Origin: an uncultured Elusimicrobia bacterium
GTDB lineage: Bacteria > Elusimicrobiota > Elusimicrobia > Elusimicrobiales > Elusimicrobiaceae
DNA length: 64,000 nucleotides
NCBI GenBank assembly: GCA_947306425.1
Contig: CAMZGO010000001.1
Coordinates: 186,001-250,000, forward strand
Direction of reading: 5' to 3'
Shown: positions 48,431 through 58,943 of the stretch, one piece after another
Layout: each line of letters starts with the position of its first letter
Position numbering within the stretch: the stretch's first letter is position 1
The notes under the pieces: model-generated
What the model was told of the DNA's origin: nothing
The model's database searches: none
What the model saw: the letters and a program-made list of their open reading frames with translations, nothing else
Made by a program: the position numbers and the translations under genes

Positions 48431-50525
48431 GATATTATCCTTATTCGTTTTAATATTTATAAGTACTTTTGCTTTTTGCCAAAGTTCCGCATTACCTGCG
48501 CCGGATAAAGAAGATTTTGTTTATTTTGATGCTGATGAAGTCTATTATAATAATGAAACCGGTGAGGCACAACTAAAGGGTTCGGCACATATTTCCTTAA
48601 GTAAAGAAGGGGATGAATATCATATTTATGGCAGTGAATTTGATATTTACCCCAAGGAACAAAAGATAATTTCAAACAGTTCCGTTACTATTCAAAATAA
48701 AAACGGAACTTTCACTTTAGCTAATTTAAAATATGATACTCAAGACAAAAACCTGATGATTAATGACTTTTCCGCACAATATGGATCATTAAAAATAATT
48801 TCAGCTGACCAGTTTACCGGTGATCAAAGCAAATATATATTAAAGGATGCAGTTCTTACTTGTTGTGATATAGAACCTCCCCACTACACAATGACTATTG
48901 GGAAAGCAAAGTTAATTCCCGATGTTCGTATTTCCGGAACAAATGCAGTTGCACGTATCGGTAAAATCCCCGTTTTATATTTACCTTATTTTTACCGTTC
49001 TTTAAGAACTGACCGTCTTTTCACTACTTACTTGGACTTTGGGCAAAGCAGAAATACCGGCTTTGCTTTTCTAACATCAACAGTTTATTCTAACGGTAAT
49101 TTTGCCGCTACCGGTAACCTGGACTATTACACTAAAGCCGGGCTTGGATATGGACTAACCTTTGGTTATGATGATCCTAAAAAGTTTAGAGGGAATATTC
49201 AAACCTATACTATTAAAGACAGGGTATTAAACGAACAGCGCTGGGGTATTAACGGCGGTTTTTGGTGGGAAATGTATGATAATTCTGATTCCTTAAATAA
49301 TGAGGACGGCGCAATTTATTTTGCACAATTTAAAACCCGTACGGTATCAGACCCTGATTTTAATAATGACTTTTTCAGAAGCAATCCCTATGTCATTTCT
49401 CCTGATAAATTAGTGCAGACTTCTTTAGTCCGCCAAAGCCGTGTCAGTAATTTTCGTTTAAGTTATTATGATATAAGTAAATTAAATGAAGCACAAAAAG
49501 AATTTTATAATTATAGAACAGATTTACCGGAAATTGCATGGAATTTTACCCCTTTTGTTCTTCCTAAAACAGGCGGTATAGTAAATAATTTGAATTTATC
49601 TTTCAGTAATACCAAAGTTGAAAACTCAGATTTTTTACAATACTTTAAAGGAACTTGGAAAAGCTCTAAAAATTTTCGTTTGTTTCGTAATTTAACATTA
49701 ACGCCAAGTGCTTTTTATGATCAGGAAATAGCTTTCAGGGATCCTCTTACACAAAAGAAAGATAACTATGTCGGACGTTATGGTGCTGAGGTTAATTTGC
49801 GTACAGACTTGCCAACCGGCATGCTTGATTTCGGTTATCGTTATAAACGGCGTACTACTGATAAAGTATTGGTTAGTGATGACTTTCGGGATATTTTCAA
49901 TCGTGAAGAACAAAATGTTTTTTATCTTCAAAACTATTATTTGACCGCGCAAAATCTTTATTTTAAAGTTGCCAGCGGTGTAAATATTAACAACAATACC
50001 GATGTTTCTTGGGAAATAAAGAATCGTTTGGAACCATTACTTGCGGAAATCGGCTTTTTTAATCAAATAACCGGTACAAATTTTTATTTACAGAATTTAT
50101 ATGATTTTGCAAGCGGAAATCAGGCCTTTGTGTTAAATACAACTTTTCATAACCCGCGGGATCCCGACAATAGTTATATAACCTTAGGTGTTACTAATTA
50201 TAAAACTGACCGTAATAGTTTTTTATTTACTACTAAATTTGCTTTGGCACCAAAAAATAGCACTTGGCGTGCGGATATGGGTATTGATTTTGAAATAAAA
50301 GATTCTTCCGTACATGGTTATTCAAAACATATTTTGGTGTATAAAGATTTTCACGATTTCAATTTAATGTTAGGGGTTCGTGATAGAAGCCAAAATCTGT
50401 CTTTCAATTTTATGATAAATGTTCGTTGCGGCGGTGTTAAACAAGAAACACCGGCACAACAGCGTATAAATGAGTATTGGTATCCTTGGCAGCAGGGCTA
50501 TAATGCCAATGGTCCTACTTTATAG
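48420..50525 (+). CDS. lptD: LPS-assembly protein LptD (OstA family)
   Basis: LptD is the outer-membrane barrel that inserts lipopolysaccharide into the outer leaflet, so its presence argues for a diderm LPS-type envelope. After a signal peptide (MKNKILSLFVLIFISTFAFC) comes an OstA/LptA-like beta-jellyroll (YFDADEVYYNNETGEAQLKG) and a C-terminal barrel rich in aromatic beta-strands. Cys148-Cys149 and a Cys near residue 687 could form the family's disulfides. The signal peptide ends in FAFC, so lipidation cannot be ruled out. The start overlaps the ROK gene. Confidence 0.88.
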   Translation: MKNKILSLFVLIFISTFAFCQSSALPAPDKEDFVYFDADEVYYNNETGEAQLKGSAHISLSKEGDEYHIYGSEFDIYPKEQKIISNSSVTIQNKNGTFTLANLKYDTQDKNLMINDFSAQYGSLKIISADQFTGDQSKYILKDAVLTCCDIEPPHYTMTIGKAKLIPDVRISGTNAVARIGKIPVLYLPYFYRSLRTDRLFTTYLDFGQSRNTGFAFLTSTVYSNGNFAATGNLDYYTKAGLGYGLTFGYDDPKKFRGNIQTYTIKDRVLNEQRWGINGGFWWEMYDNSDSLNNEDGAIYFAQFKTRTVSDPDFNNDFFRSNPYVISPDKLVQTSLVRQSRVSNFRLSYYDISKLNEAQKEFYNYRTDLPEIAWNFTPFVLPKTGGIVNNLNLSFSNTKVENSDFLQYFKGTWKSSKNFRLFRNLTLTPSAFYDQEIAFRDPLTQKKDNYVGRYGAEVNLRTDLPTGMLDFGYRYKRRTTDKVLVSDDFRDIFNREEQNVFYLQNYYLTAQNLYFKVASGVNINNNTDVSWEIKNRLEPLLAEIGFFNQITGTNFYLQNLYDFASGNQAFVLNTTFHNPRDPDNSYITLGVTNYKTDRNSFLFTTKFALAPKNSTWRADMGIDFEIKDSSVHGYSKHILVYKDFHDFNLMLGVRDRSQNLSFNFMINVRCGGVKQETPAQQRINEYWYPWQQGYNANGPTL

Positions 50526-50535
50526 AGGTGTTATT

Positions 50536-51099
50536 ATGATGGCAAAAGTAAAAGTTCCTTACGGACGTATAGAAGTTGTTTGCGGATGTATGTTTTCAGG
50601 CAAAAGTACAGAACTTATCAGGCGTATAGAAGTAGCGCGTCACGCAGGTCAAAAAGTTCAGGTTTTTAATTCTACTTTAGATAAACGCTATGCTCGCAAG
50701 GGTATAGCCACGCACGATTTGGTTAAAATAGATGCAACCCCTATATCAAAAGCCGAAGAAATTTTAGCCTTGGTAGAAAAAGATACTGAAGTTATTGCCT
50801 TAGATGAAGTTAATTTTTTTACGGAAGATATTGTTAATGTTGCTGTAACTTTAGCCCAACAGGGTAAACGTGTTATTTGTTGTGGGCTTGATATGGACTA
50901 TCAAGGTGTTCCGTTTGGCAGTACGGCCAAACTTTTGGCAGTTGCCGATAGTGTTTTGAAATTATCTGCACGTTGCGTAGTCTGCGGTAAACCGGCACGC
51001 CGTACACAAAGAACGGCAAAGGTTAAAAGCCGTATCTACGTAGGCGGAGCGGATGATTACGAAGCCCGTTGCGCTGATTGTCATGAACCTAATGTTTAG
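50536..51099 (+). CDS. tdk: thymidine kinase
   Basis: It salvages thymidine to dTMP. The type II kinase signatures are a P-loop GCMFSGKSTELIRRI, the Walker B-like ALDEVNFF, GLDMDYQGVPFGS and four zinc cysteines (CVVCGKP and CADCHE). The frame is open upstream into lptD, but the ATG at 50536, 7 nt after GAGG, matches the usual N-terminus and gives 187 residues. It is the last gene before MITE copy B. Confidence 0.96.
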   Translation: MMAKVKVPYGRIEVVCGCMFSGKSTELIRRIEVARHAGQKVQVFNSTLDKRYARKGIATHDLVKIDATPISKAEEILALVEKDTEVIALDEVNFFTEDIVNVAVTLAQQGKRVICCGLDMDYQGVPFGSTAKLLAVADSVLKLSARCVVCGKPARRTQRTAKVKSRIYVGGADDYEARCADCHEPNV

Positions 51100-51124
51100 A
51101 GCGTGTCTTATTATTCAATATTGC

Positions 51125-51467
51125 GGCCTAATGGTCAAAAATGTTGCTAATACCGTATCAAAAATGATGGAATGTTATTTTTTTGCTTTCTCTTTTATTT
51201 TCGCCACCCATTTTTTACGGTCTTTATCTATGTAAAAAATGGGCGGGAGAAAGCCGAGCAAATTTTATTTGCGAGGCAAGAGGGGGGTACCTTATTAGTA
51301 AACTTCAGAGACGTAAAATGTATTAATGGGCAACCCCCACCCCTAACCCCTCCGCCCTTTCTTATTTTTGCTAAGGCAAAAATAAAACGGCAAAGGGGGA
51401 GGAAAATAAAAGAGCAACAATTTTAAGGAAAAGATACTTAATCAGCAACATTTTTGACCATTAGACC
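51125..51467. mobile_element. 343-bp MITE-like element, copy B
   Basis: It is the same as copy A except for one base (51170), in the same orientation. Ends are GGCCTAATGGTC...GACCATTAGACC. The flanking AATATTGC occurs on both sides (51117-51124 and 51468-51475), a perfect 8-bp target-site duplication, which fixes the element boundaries. It has no transposase; an 8-bp duplication with GG-starting ends suggests mobilisation by an ISL3- or IS1595-like enzyme, which is inference only. Confidence 0.9.
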
Positions 51468-51487
51468 AATATTGCTGTTAAATAAAA

Positions 51488-51516
51488 AACCCCTGCTTAT
51501 TTTAAAAACAGGGGTT
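51488..51516 (-). terminator. recA terminator
   Basis: AACCCCTG (51488-51495) pairs with CAGGGGTT (51509-51516). On the minus strand the stem runs into TTTTTTATTT. It starts about 20 bases after the recA stop. Confidence 0.85.
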
Positions 51517-51536
51517 AAATTAATAAATGAAATAAA

Positions 51537-52580
51537 TTATTTCTTTTTACCGGTAGGTACAGGTGTACCTGTGCCAAGGTAAATTTCCTTTAATTTATCT
51601 TCTATTTGTTGTGCTAATTCCGGGTTGTCCTTTAAGTATTGACGGGCATTTTCGGCACCTTGACCTAATTTTTCACCGTTATAAATAAACCAAGTGCCGC
51701 TCTTTTCAATAACTTTACTGTCAACACCCATTGTGATTAGGCAAGATTCGCGGGAAATACCTTCGCCGTGGAGCATAGTAAATTCCGCTTGTCTATATGG
51801 GGGCGCAACTTTGTTTTTAACAACTTTTGCGCGCACACGTGTACCTATAACTTGTTCCCCTTGTTTAATATTTTCAATTTTTCTTACATCAATTCTGACT
51901 GATGAATAAAATTTTAAAGCAAGACCGCCAGGGGTAGTTTCAGGGTTGCCGAACATAATTCCAATTTTTTGGCGTAATTGGTTTATAAAAATAATACTCG
52001 TTTTTGTTTTATTAAGTAAACTTGTTAATTTGCGGAGAGCTTGGGACATTAATCTTGCTTGTAAACCGACATGAGAGTCCCCCATTTCACCTTCAATTTC
52101 TGCTTGCGGAACAAGGGCTGCAACGGAATCAACAATAATCAAATCTACTGCACCGGATGATACCAATTTTTCTGCAATTTCAAGGGCTTGTTCACCGCTA
52201 TCGGGTTGTGAAATTAAGAGTTCATCGGTATTAACACCGATTTTGCTTGCATAAGCAGGGTCTAAAGCATGTTCTGCGTCAATAAAAGCAACTATACCGC
52301 CGTTTTTTTGTGCTTGCGCGGCAATATGTAAACTTAAGGTTGTTTTACCTCCCGCTTCCGGCCCGTAAATTTCAATAACACGCCCGCGCGGAATACCGCC
52401 GATACCAAGTGCTAAATCTAAAGAAAGTGCTCCTGTAGGGATGCATTCCACTTTTTTTATTACATTATCGCCAAGTTTTGAAATGGCGGTTTTCCCAAAG
52501 GACTTTTCAATCTGGCTGATTGCAAGTTCCAGGGCTTTTGCCTTATCTAAAGATGCTTTTTTTTCTTTATCTTCTGCCAT
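51537..52580 (-). CDS. recA: recombinase RecA
   Basis: This strand-exchange ATPase also triggers the SOS response. The 347 residues include Walker [16 protein letters not shown] (slightly different from the common GPESSGKTT), Walker [15 protein letters not shown], the L2 loop [22 protein letters not shown] and [12 protein letters not shown]. The lysine-rich tail ends at PTGKKK. It lies 8 bases after clpC. No SOS-box-like operator is evident immediately upstream because clpC is contiguous. Confidence 0.98.
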   Translation of the reverse strand: MAEDKEKKASLDKAKALELAISQIEKSFGKTAISKLGDNVIKKVECIPTGALSLDLALGIGGIPRGRVIEIYGPEAGGKTTLSLHIAAQAQKNGGIVAFIDAEHALDPAYASKIGVNTDELLISQPDSGEQALEIAEKLVSSGAVDLIIVDSVAALVPQAEIEGEMGDSHVGLQARLMSQALRKLTSLLNKTKTSIIFINQLRQKIGIMFGNPETTPGGLALKFYSSVRIDVRKIENIKQGEQVIGTRVRAKVVKNKVAPPYRQAEFTMLHGEGISRESCLITMGVDSKVIEKSGTWFIYNGEKLGQGAENARQYLKDNPELAQQIEDKLKEIYLGTGTPVPTGKKK

Positions 52581-52588
52581 ATAATCTC

Positions 52589-55087
52589 CTATTTCTTATG
52601 GGGCTTTTGGGCCTTAAAGATTAATTTTTGTTTTGTGTCATCAAAGTCCACAGAAAGCATTGTTCCTGACGGATATTGTCCTACTAAAATAAATTCAGCC
52701 AGCGGGTCTTCTAGTTCACGTTGTAAGGTTCGTAACAAAGGACGTGCACCGTATTTTGGTTCATATCCGTTTTTTGCTAAAAATGATTTTGCTTCCTTAG
52801 TATACTTTATTTTTAAGTCTTGTGCTACAAGTTTTTTAGCGATATTTTCAAGGTTTAAGTCCAAAATATTAAGAACATTTTCTTCCGTTAAAGAGTGAAA
52901 AACAATAATTTCGTCAAGACGGTTAATAAATTCCGGATTAAATGTTTTACGTACTTGTTCCATAACATTAACTTTCATATCACTGTACTCGGCCTGTTCA
53001 TTTTGTTCTGCGGAAAACCCTAAATGTGAACCCTTATTTGTTATTTCCCTTGCACCGATATTTGATGTCATGATAATAATTGTATTTTTAAAATTTACTT
53101 TGTGGCCTAAATTATCGGTCAACTGTCCTTCATCTAAGACCTGAAGCAAAATATTATAAATATCAGGGTGTGCTTTTTCAAATTCATCTAAAACAACAAC
53201 ACTGTAAGGACGGCGGCGTACTGCTTCCGTTAATTGTCCGCCTTCTTCATATCCCACATAGCCGGGAGGGGCGCCGATTAGACGTGAAACAGTAAACTTT
53301 TCCATATATTCAGACATATCAAGGCGAATCATCGCTTCCTCATCACCAAATAAGAAGGTTGCAAGTGTTTTAGCAAGTTCTGTTTTACCTACACCCGTAG
53401 GTCCTAAAAATAAGAATCCGCCGATAGGCCTGTTTGGATTTGAAAGGCCTGTTCTGGAACGCCTTAAGGCTTTTGCAATAACTTTAACGGCTTCTTCTTG
53501 CCCGATAATGCGTTTGTGTAAATATTCTTCGGCTTTCAAAATCTTCTCAGTTTCACTTTGTGTTAAACGGGTTACAGGGATACCTGTCCATTTTGAAGCA
53601 ACCAAAGCGATATCCTCTTCAGTAACTTTGATATTTTTTTTGTCGCGTTTATTTTTCCAAGCGGTTTTTAAATCATCTAATTCCTTTTGCGAAGCATCTA
53701 TACTTTTTCCTAAGGAAGTAACTTCCTCATAGTTTTTTTGTTCCAAAAGTTCTTGTTTTTTTGCAAGCAAATTTTTTAATTCTTGTTCCTTTTCTTTTAT
53801 TTCCGGAGGTAATAAAGAATTTTTTAAACGTGCTCGTGAACCTGCTTCATCAAGTAAGTCAATTGCTTTGTCCGGCATTGCTCTGTCCGTAATATATCGG
53901 TCTGCTATACGGGCAGCCGCTTCTAAAGCGTCATCGGTAAATTTTACTTTATGATGCTCCTCATAATTTTTGCGGATACCTTTTAAAATTTCTATGGTTT
54001 GTGCGATAGTGCTCTGTTCTGTAGTAATTGGTTGGAAACGGCGTTCTAAAGCAGGGTCCGTTTCCACATATTTACGATATTCATCAAAAGTAGTTGCGCC
54101 GACACATTGTATTTCCCCTCGTGCCAAAGCGGGTTTTAACATATTAGAAGCATCTGTTGAACCTTCTGCCGCACCGGCCCCTACAATTAAGTGAAATTCA
54201 TCTATAAACAAAATAATATCTCTTGATTGCTCAAGTTCCTTTATAATATCTTTGACCCTTTGTTCAAATTCTCCGCGGTATTTTGTACCTGCAACCAGAG
54301 AGCCTATATCTAAAGATACAAGACGTTTATTATTCAACACATCGGTAATATCACCGGAAGCCATTTTTTGTGCCAGCCCTTCTACTATGGCTGTTTTACC
54401 GACCCCTGCCTCCCCAATTAAAATAGGGTTATTTTTTGTTCTGCGTGCAAGAATTTGGGTTATTCTTTCAATTTCATCTTCACGTCCTATAACAGGGTCA
54501 AGTTTTCCTTCCTTGGCAAGCAAAGTTAAATCCCTTGAATGTTCATCAAGTACCGGGGTTTTTGATTTTGTTTCTACGGTTGTTTGGGGTTGTATAACCA
54601 CACCTTCAACGGATAAAATAGTACTGTTTAAATTTTGATTTTCCTGAATTTTTTTACTGATATATTTAAAAACCAATGTCCTTATTAAATCTTGCGGGAC
54701 TTGTAAATTTTCCAAAATCTTTGCGGCAAGGCCCTCCTGTTCCATAGTTAAGGCAAGTAATAAGTGTTCCGTTTCAACAGTAGGGCTTGATATCTGAAGG
54801 GCTTCTTCAAAAGAGCGTTCTAAGATGTTTTTAGCGCGCGGAGTAAACGGTATGGGCCCTGAGGTCAGCAAATTATCGCCAAGGCCGACAAGTTTTTCTA
54901 TTTCCTTTTTTATTTTTGATACTGTTATGTTGATTTCTTTAAAAATTTGGGCGCAAACCTCTCCCTTACAAGAAACCATAGCTAAAAGAAGATGTTCCGT
55001 ACCAACATAATCATGATGGAAATTTCTTGCTTCTTCTTGTGCATCCAAGACAACTTTTTGAGAACCTGCACTAAACCTTAAAGCCAT
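52589..55087 (-). CDS. clpC: ATP-dependent Clp protease ATP-binding subunit ClpC
   Basis: This Hsp100 unfoldase feeds substrates to ClpP. The 832-residue product has a double Clp-N domain ([29 protein letters not shown]), D1 with Walker [16 protein letters not shown], a short UVR-like middle segment ([18 protein letters not shown]) and D2 with [15 protein letters not shown]. The short middle region distinguishes it from ClpB. clpP is not nearby. Confidence 0.95.
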   Translation of the reverse strand: MALRFSAGSQKVVLDAQEEARNFHHDYVGTEHLLLAMVSCKGEVCAQIFKEINITVSKIKKEIEKLVGLGDNLLTSGPIPFTPRAKNILERSFEEALQISSPTVETEHLLLALTMEQEGLAAKILENLQVPQDLIRTLVFKYISKKIQENQNLNSTILSVEGVVIQPQTTVETKSKTPVLDEHSRDLTLLAKEGKLDPVIGREDEIERITQILARRTKNNPILIGEAGVGKTAIVEGLAQKMASGDITDVLNNKRLVSLDIGSLVAGTKYRGEFEQRVKDIIKELEQSRDIILFIDEFHLIVGAGAAEGSTDASNMLKPALARGEIQCVGATTFDEYRKYVETDPALERRFQPITTEQSTIAQTIEILKGIRKNYEEHHKVKFTDDALEAAARIADRYITDRAMPDKAIDLLDEAGSRARLKNSLLPPEIKEKEQELKNLLAKKQELLEQKNYEEVTSLGKSIDASQKELDDLKTAWKNKRDKKNIKVTEEDIALVASKWTGIPVTRLTQSETEKILKAEEYLHKRIIGQEEAVKVIAKALRRSRTGLSNPNRPIGGFLFLGPTGVGKTELAKTLATFLFGDEEAMIRLDMSEYMEKFTVSRLIGAPPGYVGYEEGGQLTEAVRRRPYSVVVLDEFEKAHPDIYNILLQVLDEGQLTDNLGHKVNFKNTIIIMTSNIGAREITNKGSHLGFSAEQNEQAEYSDMKVNVMEQVRKTFNPEFINRLDEIIVFHSLTEENVLNILDLNLENIAKKLVAQDLKIKYTKEAKSFLAKNGYEPKYGARPLLRTLQRELEDPLAEFILVGQYPSGTMLSVDFDDTKQKLIFKAQKPHKK

Positions 55088-55109
55088 ACTTTACCTCTTA
55101 AAAATTATA

Positions 55110-55760
55110 CTATTTTTTATTTTCCCGTTTTGCTTTTATAAACTCATAAACAGCAGGCAATACGGAAATAATAATTATTGCAACTATTACATAATGAAAA
55201 TGTTTTTGGACAACTTCCGTTGAACCGAAATAATATCCCCCTAAACAGAAAGTGCAAACCCATAAAATTGCACCAGTAACATTGTACAATGCGAAATGTA
55301 AATAAGACATTTTGCCTATTCCCGCGACAAAAGGGGCAAAGGTTCTGATTATAGGAATAAAGCGTGCTAAAATTATTGTTTTACCGCCATGTTTTTCATA
55401 AAAAGCATGTGCGGCAAGCAAATGTTTCTTATTTAAAAGTTTGCCTGTATCTTTTGTAAAAACTTTAGGGCCTATAAATTTGCCGATGCTGTAATTAACC
55501 GCGTCCCCTAAAACAGCGGCAATTATTAAAAGTATCACTACTGAAGGGAGATTTATAACACTGTTCTTTATACTTGCTAATGTTCCTACGGCAAAAATTA
55601 AACTGTCCCCTGGTAAAAAAGGCGTAATGACAAGACCGGTTTCACAAAAAATTACAATGAACAACACAATATAAAGCCAAGGTCCCAAAGTAGCCGCAAG
55701 GGCATTGAGATGAATATCCAGATGTAAAAAAATATCAATAACTTGTGTTATTATTTCCAT
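55110..55760 (-). CDS. DedA-family membrane protein
   Basis: The 216 residues contain about five hydrophobic segments and the DedA/VTT signature FVLxRFIPxxRTxxxxxAGxxxM, seen here as ILARFIPIIRTFAPFVAGIGKM. PFLPGDSLIFAVG near residue 50 is also typical. DedA proteins are proposed phospholipid (undecaprenyl-phosphate or PE) flippases that need proton motive force. It abuts metG. Confidence 0.9.
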   Translation of the reverse strand: MEIITQVIDIFLHLDIHLNALAATLGPWLYIVLFIVIFCETGLVITPFLPGDSLIFAVGTLASIKNSVINLPSVVILLIIAAVLGDAVNYSIGKFIGPKVFTKDTGKLLNKKHLLAAHAFYEKHGGKTIILARFIPIIRTFAPFVAGIGKMSYLHFALYNVTGAILWVCTFCLGGYYFGSTEVVQKHFHYVIVAIIIISVLPAVYEFIKAKRENKK

Positions 55761-57244
55761 TATTTTTTATTCTCTTCAATACGGGGGAAAAGCGGTGGAT
55801 ATTTTTGAATTTCCCCTGCTGCTAAACGTTTGCTGATTTCCGCTGAAGTATTTGGCATAAAAGGGGCTATCCAATTTGCAACATAGCGTAAAGCAAAAAT
55901 AAGTTCAAGCAAAATGTTTTTTGCTCTTTCTAAATCTGTTTTGGCAAGAGACCATGGTTTTGTTTCGTCAATATAACGGTTCATTTTACCGATTAAACCC
56001 CAAGTAATATCAAGTGCTTTATCAAAAGCAAGTTCTTCCATTTCTTTATCATATTTTTTGTCTAGTTCCTCGGCTTCTTTTATCAAGACACTTACACTTT
56101 CGAAATTTTGAGGAATAATACCGATATTTTTTGCTGCCATATTTAAAACACGGGAAAGTAAATTTCCCAAATCATTTGCTAAGTCGGAATTAAAACGTTT
56201 TTTAAATTGTTCTACGCTAAAATCTCCGTCGCCTCCGAAAGGAACTTCGCGGAAAATAAAATAGCGTAAAGGCTCAACACCGTATTTAGCGGTAATATCG
56301 CGCGGGTCAATAAAATTACCAAGAGATTTTGACATCTTTTCCCCTTCAACAGTCCACCAACCATGTGCAAAAACTTTTTTAGGTAAAGGCAGGCCAAGTG
56401 CCATTAAAACAGCCGGCCAAATAACCGCGTGAAAACGGAAAATTTCTTTTCCTATCAAATGAACATCAGCCGGCCAATAATCTTCCATATTATGCGGGTA
56501 ATTTTCATAACCTGTTATACCCAATTTTTTACTGTAACCGATAGCAGAAATATAATTTATTAAAGCATCAAACCAGACATAGATTGTATGATTCGGCGCA
56601 CTTGGAACTGTTACTCCCCACTTAACTTTTGTACGGGAAACAGATAAATCCTTAAGCCCGCCTTTAACAAAATTTACAATTTCAGCAGCTCTGAATTTCG
56701 GGCTTAAGAAATCAGGATTATCTTGATAAAATTTAAGTAATTTATCTTGATAAGCGGAAAGTTTAAAGAAATATGTTTCTTCCGAAATTAATTGCGGCTC
56801 TTTTTTATGTACAGGGCATTTACCGTCAACAAGTTCGCTTTCATCAAGGTATGCCTCACAAGACATACAATATTTACCGGTATAGGAACCTTTATAAATA
56901 TCGCCGCTTTGCAAAAGTTTTTCAAAAATTGCCTGAACAACAACTTCATGGCGCGGCTCAGTGGTTCTAATTAAGTCGTCATATTTAATATTTAAATCTT
57001 TCCACATTTCCTTAAATTTTGCAGCCATATTATTGGTCCATTCAATCGGGGTAACACCGGCACTAGCAGCAGATTTTTCAATATTTGCACCGTGTTCATC
57101 TGTACCCGTTAAGAAGTAAGAATTAACTCCTTTTTGTTTTTTATAGCGATTAATAATATCTGCAGCCAAAGTTGTGTATGCATGGCCTATATGAGGTACA
57201 GAATTTAAATAATAAATTGGGGTAGTAATATAAAACTTTTTCAT
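55760..57244 (-). CDS. metG: methionyl-tRNA synthetase
   Basis: This class I synthetase (494 residues) charges tRNA-Met. The HIGH motif is SVPHIGHAYTTLAAD near the N-terminus and the KMSKS loop is GEKMSKSLGNFIDP. The connective peptide keeps a zinc knuckle (CMSCEAY and CPVHKK). There is no C-terminal tRNA-binding (Trbp111-like) extension. It overlaps holB by four bases. Confidence 0.97.
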   Translation of the reverse strand: MKKFYITTPIYYLNSVPHIGHAYTTLAADIINRYKKQKGVNSYFLTGTDEHGANIEKSAASAGVTPIEWTNNMAAKFKEMWKDLNIKYDDLIRTTEPRHEVVVQAIFEKLLQSGDIYKGSYTGKYCMSCEAYLDESELVDGKCPVHKKEPQLISEETYFFKLSAYQDKLLKFYQDNPDFLSPKFRAAEIVNFVKGGLKDLSVSRTKVKWGVTVPSAPNHTIYVWFDALINYISAIGYSKKLGITGYENYPHNMEDYWPADVHLIGKEIFRFHAVIWPAVLMALGLPLPKKVFAHGWWTVEGEKMSKSLGNFIDPRDITAKYGVEPLRYFIFREVPFGGDGDFSVEQFKKRFNSDLANDLGNLLSRVLNMAAKNIGIIPQNFESVSVLIKEAEELDKKYDKEMEELAFDKALDITWGLIGKMNRYIDETKPWSLAKTDLERAKNILLELIFALRYVANWIAPFMPNTSAEISKRLAAGEIQKYPPLFPRIEENKK

Positions 57245-58203
57245 AAAATCTCCTCTATTTTAATATTTGAAATTGATGCTTTTACCAAAGCGGTTTCCGC
57301 AACCATTTGCGGGGCAACATTTTGTTTAAGCGCTTTTTTATAAAAAACAAAATCTTGTATAAGTTTGGCTAATTTCTCTTTATTTTTATCATCTTTTTCT
57401 TTAAGCCAATTCTGATGCGCTTTCTGAAGTAACATGTCCAATATTATATTAACTTTCGGGCGTGCTTGCGCTAAAGTTCTAGGTAAAGTTAAAGACACCT
57501 GCGTTGCAAACGAAGCATCACGGTCAAGGGATGCAAAATCTTCAAGCAGGCCGGCAATTAAAAAAGCGTTCTCCGTTGAACCTTCGGCATATTGTGCCGC
57601 TTTTTGTGCCAAATCATTTTCAATAAAGTTATCTTTTAAAATTTCTGTAATAATTTGCGTGCTCAACGGCGCAAAAGATATACTTTGGCAACGGGATTTT
57701 ATAGTAGAAAGCATAGTTTCCCGTTTTGAAGAAACTAAAATCCATACTGTATTTTGCGGAGGTTCTTCTATAAATTTAAGTAAAGCATTTGCTGCTGCCG
57801 GTACAAGACGTTCGGCTTTGTCAATTATAAAGACTTTCCATTTTGCTGCTGCCGCTTTTTGTTGTGAAGCATTGGTTAAAGACCGTACTGTTTCAATTTT
57901 AATATTTTGTTGGTCCTCAATTTCTTCTTTTAAAAGGGAGGCCTGATAGGCATAATCGGCAAAAATTATATCGGGATGAGTTTTTATATCAATTTGTTTA
58001 CAATTTTGGCAAAGATCACAAGGTTCAAAGTCCGGCCCTAAATTTTGGCAATTAAGGGCTTTGGCAAGAGCAATAGCCGCCTTTGCTTTCCCGACACCTG
58101 CTGGCCCGTAAAAAATCATTGCAGGAGGAATTTTGCCTGTTTTAATAAAATTTTTTAAGTTAGAAACGGCAAAATTCTGCCCTTTTATTTGTGTAAAACT
58201 CAT
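57241..58203 (-). CDS. holB: DNA polymerase III clamp-loader subunit delta'
   Basis: This AAA+ clamp-loader subunit (320 residues) has the P-loop-like FYGPAGVGKAKAA, in which Thr is replaced, so ATP is probably not bound productively. A four-cysteine zinc module (CQN, CDLCQNC) follows, then the SRC motif (STIKSRCQSI) that supplies an arginine to the neighbouring subunit. Position between tmk and metG is the common bacterial arrangement. Confidence 0.88.
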   Translation of the reverse strand: MSFTQIKGQNFAVSNLKNFIKTGKIPPAMIFYGPAGVGKAKAAIALAKALNCQNLGPDFEPCDLCQNCKQIDIKTHPDIIFADYAYQASLLKEEIEDQQNIKIETVRSLTNASQQKAAAAKWKVFIIDKAERLVPAAANALLKFIEEPPQNTVWILVSSKRETMLSTIKSRCQSISFAPLSTQIITEILKDNFIENDLAQKAAQYAEGSTENAFLIAGLLEDFASLDRDASFATQVSLTLPRTLAQARPKVNIILDMLLQKAHQNWLKEKDDKNKEKLAKLIQDFVFYKKALKQNVAPQMVAETALVKASISNIKIEEIL

Positions 58204-58844
58204 ATAATTTTATATTTTTTTATTTCCTTTAAAACGGCTTCTTGCACTGTTTTTATATCATTATCGGCATCAATTATAACAGTGTTTTTTTGCTTTGCTG
58301 CAATTTCCCTGTAACCGCGGCGCATTTTATGACGGAAGGCTTCTTCTTCCCTTTCTAAACGGTCGGAAAATAAATATTCACCGCGCTCTTTGAAATATTT
58401 ATCTGACATTAAAAAAACCAAAGTCAAATCCGGTATTAGGCCTTGCGTTGCGATATTGTTTAGATGTTCTATAGTTCCCATATCTATATCACGCCCATAA
58501 CCTTGATAAGCACAAGTGGACATTGTATATCTTTCGCAAATAACGATTTTGCCTTCTTTTAAAGCCGGTAATACTTTTTGTTCCGTATGTTGTGCACGGG
58601 CAGCCTCATAAAGTAAAAGTTCAGTCATTGGTGTTACCACATTATCTGGATTAAGCAAAATTTCGCGGATATCTTCCGCAACTTTATTTCCGCCCGGTTC
58701 GCGGGTAATAACAACATTTTTGCCTAAGTCAGAAAAATACTTTTCAAGCATAAGTGCCTGGGTGCTTTTACCGCACCTGTCAGGACCTTCAAAGACAATA
58801 AATTTACCTTTATAAGAGGGTTTTATATATGCTTTTTGGGGCAC
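58200..58844 (-). CDS. tmk: thymidylate kinase
   Basis: It phosphorylates dTMP to dTDP. The 214 residues include the P-loop FEGPDRCGKSTQALML, the DRX-type VITREPGGNKVAEDIR, CERYTMSTCAYQGYGR and the lid SDRLEREEEAFRHKMR. It starts with GTG at 58844, 5 nt after an AAAGGAG site. It overlaps holB by four bases. Confidence 0.96.
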   Translation of the reverse strand: MPQKAYIKPSYKGKFIVFEGPDRCGKSTQALMLEKYFSDLGKNVVITREPGGNKVAEDIREILLNPDNVVTPMTELLLYEAARAQHTEQKVLPALKEGKIVICERYTMSTCAYQGYGRDIDMGTIEHLNNIATQGLIPDLTLVFLMSDKYFKERGEYLFSDRLEREEEAFRHKMRRGYREIAAKQKNTVIIDADNDIKTVQEAVLKEIKKYKII

Positions 58845-58943
58845 AAGAACTCCTTTAATGTTTATATAAATTTTAGCAATTTTTTGCCCTGCTTTGCTTG
58901 AGTTCTTTTAATAGAAAAATATCAAAAATTTTTTATGTCAAAT

